Part shown: positions 8,338 through 15,197 of the stretch, piece by piece | Position numbering within the stretch: position 1 is the stretch's first letter | Layout of the letters: each line of letters starts with the position of its first letter | Assembly (NCBI GenBank): GCA_035306605.1 | Contig: DATGNR010000010.1 | DNA: 64,000 bases | Source: Xanthomarina sp035306605 | GTDB taxonomy: Bacteria; Bacteroidota; Bacteroidia; Flavobacteriales; Flavobacteriaceae | Strand: one strand, 5' to 3' | The notes under the pieces: model-generated | Told to the model about the DNA's origin: nothing | The model's database searches: none | What the model saw: only the letters and a program-made list of their open reading frames with translations | Position numbers and translations under genes: made by a program

Positions 8338-8613
8338 TTAAATAATTGCTAGGATATCGCTTTCACGCATCATTAAATAATCCTTCCCTTCAAGTTTAAG
8401 TTCAGTTCCAGAGTATTTTCCGTAAAGAACAGTATCACCAACTTTAACTGTCATTGGTTCATCTTTTGTTCCTTTACCAATAGCCATAACTTTTCCTTGT
8501 TGCGGTTTTTCTTTTGCATTATCAGGGATGATAATTCCAGAAGCTGTTTTAGTTTCCGCTTCCACAGGTTCTATAAGAACTCGATCTGCTAAAGGTTTAA
8601 TGTTTAAGCCCAT
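8338..8613 (-). CDS. groS: Co-chaperonin GroES (Hsp10)
   Basis: This 91-residue co-chaperonin has the usual start (NIKPLADRVLIEPVEAE), the mobile loop region (ETKTASGIIIPDNAKEKPQQG) and the ending MRESDILAII. It forms the heptameric lid of GroEL. It is the first gene of the groSL operon, with a leader of about 45 nt from a sigma-54-like promoter. No CIRCE inverted repeat is visible upstream. Confidence 0.98.
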   Translation of the reverse strand: MGLNIKPLADRVLIEPVEAETKTASGIIIPDNAKEKPQQGKVMAIGKGTKDEPMTVKVGDTVLYGKYSGTELKLEGKDYLMMRESDILAII

Positions 8614-8668
8614 AGTTTATATGTTTTTTATTTAGTTAATTAATAAATTATTTACTGCAATAGAAGTG

Positions 8669-8684
8669 TGCTAAAAATGTGCCA
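8669..8684 (-). promoter_or_regulatory. Sigma-54-like promoter of groSL
   Basis: The minus strand reads TGGCACATTTTTAGCA. It holds the invariant GG and GC separated by exactly 10 bases, and the -24 half TGGCAC is a perfect match; the -12 half is TAGCA instead of TTGCA. The predicted start is near 8658, giving a leader of about 45 nt to groS. A sigma-54 activator gene lies about 2 kb upstream on the same strand. Confidence 0.65.
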
Positions 8685-8712
8685 TGCTAGTTTTGCTGAC
8701 AAATTTTCATTT

Positions 8713-8742
8713 AAAAAAAATGCCAACTAAAATAGTTGGCAT
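8713..8742 (-). terminator. Intrinsic terminator downstream of secG
   Basis: On the minus strand ATGCCAACTA and TAGTTGGCAT (plus-strand 8720-8742) form a 10-bp stem with a 3-nt loop followed by a run of eight T. It ends the miaB-to-secG unit just upstream of the groSL promoter. Confidence 0.85.
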
Positions 8743-8767
8743 GTGTCTTGATTTTTTTGAAACAATA

Positions 8768-9127
8768 TCATTCTTCAGAACCTTGTTCAGCTTCAGTATT
8801 GTTTGTTGACATTGGAGCTGCAGGAGTTGCAGGAACCACTGGTTTTGAAATAGCTTCAGTGTCTAAAGCTTTAGAATCTACTGCGCTAGAACCTTTGTTG
8901 ATGGCTACGTTAGATAATAAAATTAGAACTAACATTAAAGTTGCTAAAGTCCAAGTACTCTTGTCTAAAAAATCGGTTGTCTTTTTTACACCACCTAACT
9001 GTTGTGTTCCACCGCCTCCAAAAGAAGAAGAAAGGCCTCCGCCTTTAGGATTTTGTACCATAATAACTACTACTAGTAGAAAGGCTACAACGACAATTAG
9101 TGCTAAAAATATTGTAAACGTACTCAT
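8768..9127 (-). CDS. secG: Preprotein translocase subunit SecG
   Basis: This 119-residue inner-membrane subunit supports SecYEG. Two TM helices (about 4-23 and 57-75) flank the conserved cytoplasmic stretch VQNPKGGGLSSSFGGGG and the TDFLDKSTW element. The acidic and Pro/Ala-rich tail (about 80-119) is a Bacteroidota-type extension. It starts 2 nt after the stop of the upstream TPR-like gene, showing co-transcription. Confidence 0.93.
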   Translation of the reverse strand: MSTFTIFLALIVVVAFLLVVVIMVQNPKGGGLSSSFGGGGTQQLGGVKKTTDFLDKSTWTLATLMLVLILLSNVAINKGSSAVDSKALDTEAISKPVVPATPAAPMSTNNTEAEQGSEE

Positions 9128-9129
9128 TG

Positions 9130-10089
9130 TTATTTGTTATTTTGTTCTTGTAATTTTTTGATTGCTTTAATTTGGTCTGCAAAGAAACCACTTTTTTCTG
9201 GATATTTCAAACTTAAAATGTTGTAAGATTGAATAGCTTTTTTGAAGTTTTTTTGTTCCAGGTAAATTCTGGCTAAAGTTTCAGTCATTAACGACTCGGT
9301 TTGAATCATCTGTTCTTCAGCTAAATTACCAACAATTGTTGCGCTTTGTTTCGGTTTTAGCTTCGGGTTGGAAGAAATAAACTTATCTATTAATTCAAAT
9401 TTTTTATTCCTGTTAGCAGATAAATCATCCTCTATTGGTTCGGGTTTTAATGTTTCATCAGGTGTGGACTCTGGACGCTCTATTGGTTGAAAACGAGTTA
9501 TTTTTAACCATTCGTTAAAGGAATGAGTTTCGTTTTTATTGAATTGTAAGGGTTTGCCTAATTGTAAAATACTATCAGGTGAACTCTGGTCTCTTGATGT
9601 GTCTGCATCTGAATTTTCGTTTGGATGAATATTATTGCTAATCTCATCTTCTGATGGTTCAGGCTCGAAGTGCTCTTTTATTTTCCGTTCAAATAAATTA
9701 GGATCTAATACGCCTGATGTATCTTCAATTTGTTGACTTAAAGTGTCGTCTACACCCATTGGTTGTGATACTGAAACATCTTCAATATCCACAGGAATAT
9801 CTTTTAAATGGGAGGTGTTTTGTTTTATGTATTGTGAAATTTTATTTTGCAGGAATTCTTCTGAAGTAATAAAATCGAATAAAATGCTTCTGTCTGCAGT
9901 GTAAGCTGCTGTAGTTTTTAACTCTTGATTATATTTAAAGCTTTCGGAATGTTTTAGTCCTTTTAAGTAAAGGGCTCTTGCCGCTTGAAAATATGGGAAT
10001 TCTTGGGTAATAGCAAGTAGGGCTGAGGTGTTTTCAGAACTTATGCCTTTCGGATTTTGTAGAATATCTATAAAAGCTTTTTGATTCAT
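9130..10089 (-). CDS. TPR-like protein of the lptE-secG operon
   Basis: This 319-residue cytoplasmic protein has no signal peptide. The N-terminal half is alpha-helical (FIDILQNPKGISSENTSALLAITQEFPYFQAARALYLKGL). The middle (about 110-225) is acidic and low in complexity, probably disordered. The C-terminus holds one clear tetratricopeptide-like unit (SLMTETLARIYLEQKNFKKAIQSYNILSLKYPEKSGFFADQIKAI). It lies 4 nt after lptE and 2 nt before secG. The position suggests an envelope or secretion-related adaptor, but no function can be named. Confidence 0.75.
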   Translation of the reverse strand: MNQKAFIDILQNPKGISSENTSALLAITQEFPYFQAARALYLKGLKHSESFKYNQELKTTAAYTADRSILFDFITSEEFLQNKISQYIKQNTSHLKDIPVDIEDVSVSQPMGVDDTLSQQIEDTSGVLDPNLFERKIKEHFEPEPSEDEISNNIHPNENSDADTSRDQSSPDSILQLGKPLQFNKNETHSFNEWLKITRFQPIERPESTPDETLKPEPIEDDLSANRNKKFELIDKFISSNPKLKPKQSATIVGNLAEEQMIQTESLMTETLARIYLEQKNFKKAIQSYNILSLKYPEKSGFFADQIKAIKKLQEQNNK

Positions 10090-10093
10090 TTTA

Positions 10094-10600
10094 TTACCAC
10101 TTAGCTAAGGTTGCATTAAAAATATCTTGAGTTAGTCTTTCAAAAATTTCTTCGATTGCAGCTGTTTTTTGTGCGCCAACAAGGTTCATATCTCCAGCAT
10201 AATCGTAGAAAAATGAGAACCGCTGTTCTAAATCGTCTTCTTCATTTTTTCTATTATAAAAACGTACATTCACGGTAATTGTTAACTTGTTTTGTGCAGC
10301 AGTATTGTTTGCTGTAGCTGTTGTTGGTGAAATTCTATATTCCGTAATTTCACCTTCATAAACTAAATCTGCACCAGAGTTTACTAATTCCAAATTGGTT
10401 TGGTTTAAAAGTAAATCGGCTAATGCATTTGTGAAGTCTCTATCTAATCCTGGCTCCACTAAAATTGCGTTATTTTGAAAATAATTAACCTGGAAGGTTT
10501 TTATGTTTGATGATATGGAAGCTCCAGTAAATGAATAGGCGCCACAACCTAAAATAGTTAAGGAAATAAGGGCGAATAAAGTTATTTTAAATAATTTCAT
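10094..10600 (-). CDS. lptE: LPS assembly lipoprotein LptE family
   Basis: This 168-residue outer-membrane lipoprotein would plug the LptD barrel and help deliver LPS to the surface. The lipobox is LGC (C19) after a hydrophobic signal. The opening GAYSFTGASI and the FTNALADLLLNQTNLELV stretch fit the Bacteroidota LptE family, a mixed alpha/beta fold. It starts 8 nt after the sigma-54 activator stop and precedes the TPR gene by 4 nt. LptD is not in the window. Confidence 0.85.
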   Translation of the reverse strand: MKLFKITLFALISLTILGCGAYSFTGASISSNIKTFQVNYFQNNAILVEPGLDRDFTNALADLLLNQTNLELVNSGADLVYEGEITEYRISPTTATANNTAAQNKLTITVNVRFYNRKNEEDDLEQRFSFFYDYAGDMNLVGAQKTAAIEEIFERLTQDIFNATLAKW

Positions 10601-10608
10601 AGGAAATA

Positions 10609-11868
10609 TTAAAGGTCGTATTGCTTGATTTTTCTGTATAAGGTGCGTTCGCTGATGCCCAATTCGGCCGCTGCTAATTTGCGTTTACCATCATGGCGTT
10701 CTAAAGATTTTTTTATAAGTTCCAATTCTTTATCATGTAAAGATAGGGTTTCTTCCTCTTCAATTTCTTCAGCAAAATGATATTTATCTTGAGGCTCAAT
10801 AACAGGTTCATAAGTGTTTGCTGATTTTTCTCCAATCGATAAAACTTCTAAATCTTCAATTGTAGCGTTGTCTTCATCTACATCGCCATAAATTTTTTGA
10901 ATTAGACCTTCGTGATCTTTTTGAACATCTTTTCCATGACCACTTTTCATAAGCTCCATGGTAAGTTTTTTCAAATCGTTTAAATCATTTTTCATATCGA
11001 ATAGAACTTTATAGAGGATTTCTCGTTCGTTGCTGAAATCACTTTCTGATTTGGAGGTTTTTACAATTGCTGGTAAATTGCTTCCTTCGCTAGGTAGATA
11101 GCCTTGAAGTGTAGCTGCATTAATGGTTCTGTTTTGTTCTAAAACAGAAACTTGTTCGGCTATGTTTCTAAGCTGTCTTACGTTTCCGCTCCATCTGTAT
11201 TTTAACAAGACAGCAATAGCTTCGTCTGTTAATTTAATGGTTGGCATTTTGTATTTTATGGCAAAATCGCTAGCAAATTTTCTAAAAAGTAAATGAATAT
11301 CATCTTTTCTTTCTCTTAAAGGTGGTAGATGAATTTCTACGGTACTTAATCTGTAATAAAGGTCTTCTCGGAATTTTTCTTTTTTAATAGCTTCAAACAT
11401 GTTTACGTTTGTAGCGGCTACAATTCGTACATTTGTTTTTTGCACTTGGCTAGACCCAACTCTTATAAACTCACCATTTTCTAATACACGTAGTAAACGG
11501 ACTTGTGTTGTTAGTGGTAATTCGCCTACTTCATCTAAAAAAATCGTTCCACCATCAGCAACTTCAAAATATCCTGATCTTGATTGAGTGGCACCAGTAA
11601 AGGCTCCTTTTTCATGACCAAAAAGTTCAGAGTCTATGGTTCCTTCTGGAATGGCTCCACAGTTTACAGCTATATATTTCCCATGTTTTCTATGGGATAA
11701 TTGATGTATTATTTTAGGAATACTTTCCTTTCCAACCCCGGATTCTCCAGTTACCAAAACCGAGATATCTGTAGGCGCCACTTGCATGGCTTTTTCTATG
11801 GCACGATTAAGTTTAGCGTCGTTACCAATAATTCCAAATCGTTGTTTTGTTGATTGTATGGATTCCAT
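10609..11868 (-). CDS. Sigma-54-dependent transcriptional activator without receiver domain
   Basis: This 419-residue bacterial enhancer-binding protein has an AAA+ central domain that begins almost at the N-terminus. It has Walker A GESGVGKE (41-48), the sigma-54 contact loop GAFTGA (88-93), Walker B IFLDE (109-113) and sensor/arginine-finger regions near LYYRLSTVEIHLPPLRER. A linker of about 120 residues leads to a Fis-type HTH (RKLAAAELGISERTLYRKIKQ, about 396-416). No N-terminal receiver, GAF or PAS domain exists, so control must come through level, linker or partners. It lies between miaB (61 nt) and lptE (8 nt), and about 2 kb from a sigma-54-like groSL promoter, a plausible target. Confidence 0.92.
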   Translation of the reverse strand: MESIQSTKQRFGIIGNDAKLNRAIEKAMQVAPTDISVLVTGESGVGKESIPKIIHQLSHRKHGKYIAVNCGAIPEGTIDSELFGHEKGAFTGATQSRSGYFEVADGGTIFLDEVGELPLTTQVRLLRVLENGEFIRVGSSQVQKTNVRIVAATNVNMFEAIKKEKFREDLYYRLSTVEIHLPPLRERKDDIHLLFRKFASDFAIKYKMPTIKLTDEAIAVLLKYRWSGNVRQLRNIAEQVSVLEQNRTINAATLQGYLPSEGSNLPAIVKTSKSESDFSNEREILYKVLFDMKNDLNDLKKLTMELMKSGHGKDVQKDHEGLIQKIYGDVDEDNATIEDLEVLSIGEKSANTYEPVIEPQDKYHFAEEIEEEETLSLHDKELELIKKSLERHDGKRKLAAAELGISERTLYRKIKQYDL

Positions 11869-11929
11869 ATCTATTAAATGAAAAGGTGAAAATAAAAGAA
11901 ACCTAGTTTTATCTGTTTATTTTCTATTA

Positions 11930-13375
11930 TTAATTGTTTTCAGAAAGCCCAATAGCTTCTCCTATTAATGTGGCACTAGTGCAATCCGTTACTTTTACAA
12001 GTACTAAATCTCCAACTTTGTAATTGGCTTTTGGGAATACAGCCACGCTATTCTGTTGAGTTCTTCCAGACCATTCGGCATCAGATTTCTTAGATTCTTT
12101 TTCAATTAAAACTTCTACTATTGTATTCAGATATTCTTTGGTTTTAATTTCACTATGGTCACGTTGACGCTGAACAATTTCTGCTAATCTGCGTTTTTTC
12201 ACTTCTTCCGGAACATCGTCTTCTAACTTACGTTCAGCCATGGTTCCAGGCCTTTCAGAATAAGCATACATAAAGCCGAAGTTGTATTTTACGTAGTCCA
12301 TTAAACTTAAGGTGTCTTGATGGTCTTGTTCTGTTTCTGTTGGGAATCCCGCAATTAAATCCTGACTTATAGCACAGTTTGGAAGAATACGCTTGATATT
12401 GTCTATTAAAGCGAAATATTCTTCTCGTGTGTGCAAGCGGTTCATTTCTTTTAGAATTCTGTTGCTTCCACTTTGAACAGGCAAATGTATGTGTTTACAA
12501 ATGTTGCTGTGCTTTGCCATGGTTTCTATAACATCTAAGGTTAAATCTTGTGGATTTGATGTGGAGAAACGAATTCGCATTTTTGGTTGTTCTTTAGCAC
12601 ACATATCTAATAAATTAGAAAAATTAACAGCTGTGGCCTTTTGTAATTCACTTGCCTTTTCGAAATCCTTCTTTAAACCGCCACCATACCAGAGGTAACT
12701 GTCTACATTTTGTCCTAACAGCGTGATTTCTTTATAGCCTTTAGACCATAAGTCATTTATTTCTTCTAAAATACTTTGTGGATCGCGACTTCTTTCGCGT
12801 CCGCGAGTAAAAGGGACTACACAAAACGTACACATATTGTCGCAACCACGAGTTATAGAAACGAATGCCGTAACACCGTTACTGTTTAATCGTACAGGAG
12901 AAACATCTCCATAAGTTTCTTCTTTAGAAAGAATTACGTTAATAGCATCTCTTCCGTCGTCAACCTCGGCAAGTAGGTTTGGCAAATCTTTATAAGCATC
13001 TGGACCAACAACTAAATCTACAATTTTCTCTTCTTCAAGAAACTTGCTTTTTAAACGCTCGGCCATACAACCCAAAACTCCAACTTTCATTCCTGGATTG
13101 GTACGTTTTACCGCATTGTATTTTTCCAAACGTTTTCTAACCGTTTGTTCGGCTTTATCACGAATGGAGCAGGTGTTTATTAGAACCAAATCGGCATCTT
13201 CAAGATTTTGAGTGGTGTTGTAGCCCTGATTTAAAAGTATGGAAGCTACAATTTCGCTATCGCTAAAATTCATAGCGCAACCATAGCTCTCAATGTAAAG
13301 CTTGCGTGAATTTTGTTCCTTATTTTTTATAACTAGACTTTCGCCTTGTTTACTTTCGTCTATAACTTTATTCAT
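11930..13375 (-). CDS. miaB: tRNA-2-methylthio-N6-dimethylallyladenosine synthase MiaB
   Basis: This 481-residue radical-SAM methylthiotransferase adds a methylthio group to i6A37 of tRNAs. The N-terminal MTTase domain has YIESYGCAMNFSDSE. The radical SAM cluster motif is RGCDNMCTFCVVPFTRGRERSR (CxxxCxxC), and a C-terminal TRAM domain is present (about 410-478). The start was set at ATG 13373-13375. A longer frame beginning at TTG 13432 overlaps a TATCTTTG -7 box (13430-13437) and cannot be in the transcript. It is probably the first gene of the miaB-secG unit. Confidence 0.96.
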   Translation of the reverse strand: MNKVIDESKQGESLVIKNKEQNSRKLYIESYGCAMNFSDSEIVASILLNQGYNTTQNLEDADLVLINTCSIRDKAEQTVRKRLEKYNAVKRTNPGMKVGVLGCMAERLKSKFLEEEKIVDLVVGPDAYKDLPNLLAEVDDGRDAINVILSKEETYGDVSPVRLNSNGVTAFVSITRGCDNMCTFCVVPFTRGRERSRDPQSILEEINDLWSKGYKEITLLGQNVDSYLWYGGGLKKDFEKASELQKATAVNFSNLLDMCAKEQPKMRIRFSTSNPQDLTLDVIETMAKHSNICKHIHLPVQSGSNRILKEMNRLHTREEYFALIDNIKRILPNCAISQDLIAGFPTETEQDHQDTLSLMDYVKYNFGFMYAYSERPGTMAERKLEDDVPEEVKKRRLAEIVQRQRDHSEIKTKEYLNTIVEVLIEKESKKSDAEWSGRTQQNSVAVFPKANYKVGDLVLVKVTDCTSATLIGEAIGLSENN

Positions 13376-13429
13376 AGTTTTTGAAAAATTATTTTCAGCA
13401 ATTTTTCTGCCTGATTGATCGAACAGCTG

Positions 13430-13437
13430 CAAAGATA
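13430..13437 (-). promoter_or_regulatory. -7 box for miaB
   Basis: The minus strand reads TATCTTTG (TAnnTTTG). The predicted start is near 13425, leaving about 50 nt of leader before the ATG. Confidence 0.5.
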
Positions 13438-13538
13438 CAATTAATTTAAGAAAAGTGACAAAGTGTCAGAGCGTTAAAATTATTGTAAGAAGTTATAGAA
13501 TTTAATTACTTTTAACCACTAACAAAATATCATTTTTA

Positions 13539-14297
13539 ATGACCTACCTAGAATTAGAAACAAGAATAAAAAACGCTCCTTCCTTAGATTTTGGAAACCT
13601 TATCAATAATGTTATTGAATTGTTTAAAACCGTTTGGTTAAAAGGTGTTTTGACAGTTTCGTTGATTTTGGCTTTTGCATTAGGAATTATATTTGTTTTT
13701 AGTTTTATTGGATTTATTCCTCAAAACCTATCAATTCAGGACACTTTAGATATAACAAATTTTTACAATTCGTATTTTTATAATGTACTTTATGGAATTC
13801 CTCAAACTATTTTAATAAGCACCATAACCCTTGCTTTTTTAGCTGCTTTTTACAGAATATGTAATCAGGTTGTTTTGGGTGAGACAGTCGAGGATGATTA
13901 TTTCTATTTTTTCAAAAAAGAATATTTTTCTAAAGTATTTATGTTAGGGATAATTTATACGGCTATTGCTGTTATAGCGCAACTTATGTTTATTATCCCT
14001 TATTTATATGTTTATATTCCTTTGTCTTTTTTTGCTGTTGTATTAGCTAATAATCCAGAATTAGGAGAAATGGAAGTTGTAAAAATAAGTTTTAAGTTAG
14101 GTAATAAAAAGTGGTTTATTACCTTTATAACCATGTTTGTAGCTGGAGTTATAGGTATGTTAGGTATAATTGCCTGTGGAATTGGAATTATTTTAACTAT
14201 ATCAATAGCTTATTTACCTTCATTCATTGTTTATAGAGAAGTAATTGGATTGGATGAAAACAATCAAATTACTAATTATGAAACTCTAGACGAATAG
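13539..14297 (+). CDS. Polytopic membrane protein, first of a paralogous pair
   Basis: This 252-residue integral membrane protein has about five or six TM spans (roughly 34-62, 82-103, 130-155, 155-172 and 190-228). The opening LDFGNLINNVIELFKTVWLKG and the late KISFKLGNKKWFITF motif recur in the next gene. The overall look matches glycerophosphodiesterase-membrane-domain-like or DUF4013-like bundles, without a confident name. It has its own start region after the divergent miaB promoter. The function is unknown. Confidence 0.7.
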   Translation: MTYLELETRIKNAPSLDFGNLINNVIELFKTVWLKGVLTVSLILAFALGIIFVFSFIGFIPQNLSIQDTLDITNFYNSYFYNVLYGIPQTILISTITLAFLAAFYRICNQVVLGETVEDDYFYFFKKEYFSKVFMLGIIYTAIAVIAQLMFIIPYLYVYIPLSFFAVVLANNPELGEMEVVKISFKLGNKKWFITFITMFVAGVIGMLGIIACGIGIILTISIAYLPSFIVYREVIGLDENNQITNYETLDE

Positions 14298-14317
14298 AGT
14301 TTAAAAATCCTTTTTAG

Positions 14318-15064
14318 ATGAATTATAAAAATACATTATTAGAAAAAATTGAAAACGCCAAAACTTTAGATTTTGGAGACATATTTAGTGAATGTATTGA
14401 GCTTTTTAAAAAAGTATGGGTGCAAGGCTTAGTTATGTTGCTTTTAACCATGGTTATTCTGGTTCCTGTTTATTTTATTATGTACGTACCATTATTAGGT
14501 GTAGATGTTTTAGAAACTAAACAAAACTATAATCAAGAGGATTTTAATATACTACTTGTAATACCGATATTTATTTTTTCATTGGTAGCTATGGTAATTA
14601 GTTTTGGATTGAAAGCTTCGTTTTATAGGATATGTAAGCATAAGGATTTAAATATATCTGGTTCAGACGATTACTTTTACTTTTTAAAGAAACCATACTT
14701 AGGTAAAGTGATCGTTTTATCTCTAATAACTTTAGGAGTTTCTATTTTGGCAACCTTACTTTTTGTTTTACCTCTTATATACGTTATGATTCCATTAGCC
14801 TTAATGAATGTTGTTTTTGCTTTTAATCCAAATTTATCTGCTTCTGACATTGTAAAATCAAGTTTTAAATTAGGCAATAAGAAATGGCTAATAACCTTCG
14901 GTTTGATTGTTGTTTCTTCTATTTTAGCTCAAATGGTTGGTATGCTTATGTGTTTTGTTGGAATTTTTGTTACAGCGTCTTTTTCATATCTTCCGGCTTA
15001 TTTTATTTATAAGGGAGCCGTTGGGTTTGAGTCTGCTGTAGAAACAGCAACACTTGAGAACTAA
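14318..15064 (+). CDS. Polytopic membrane protein, second of a paralogous pair
   Basis: This 248-residue membrane protein is clearly homologous to its upstream neighbour. Shared landmarks are LDFGDIFSECIELFKKVWVQG at the start, ASFYRICKHKD in the middle, DDYFYFLKKPYLGKV, and SFKLGNKKWLITF before the last two spans. The genes are 20 nt apart and probably co-transcribed. A tandem duplication with divergence is the simplest history. The function is unknown. Confidence 0.7.
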   Translation: MNYKNTLLEKIENAKTLDFGDIFSECIELFKKVWVQGLVMLLLTMVILVPVYFIMYVPLLGVDVLETKQNYNQEDFNILLVIPIFIFSLVAMVISFGLKASFYRICKHKDLNISGSDDYFYFLKKPYLGKVIVLSLITLGVSILATLLFVLPLIYVMIPLALMNVVFAFNPNLSASDIVKSSFKLGNKKWLITFGLIVVSSILAQMVGMLMCFVGIFVTASFSYLPAYFIYKGAVGFESAVETATLEN

Positions 15065-15170
15065 TATTTATTCGTTATATTAAGCTTTGTTTGTTGAAGA
15101 TAAAAGCATAAAATATTGATAAAAAACACTTGAATATTTTATTAATTAGGATGATAAATTTTTTTTCACA

Positions 15171-15178
15171 TACATTTG
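15171..15178 (+). promoter_or_regulatory. -7 box for topA
   Basis: TACATTTG matches TAnnTTTG. The predicted start is near 15183, about 15 nt before the ATG, so the leader is very short. Confidence 0.5.
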
Positions 15179-15197
15179 TAGCCTTAAAAAATGAGAA

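Noticed and set aside
8736..9161. Plus-strand frame across secG
   Set aside because: It is antisense to SecG, with a composition explained by the Gly/Pro-rich SecG codons.
13376..13432. Longer MiaB starting at TTG 13432
   Set aside because: The TTG is part of a TATCTTTG -7 box, and the ATG at 13375 gives the usual 481-residue length.
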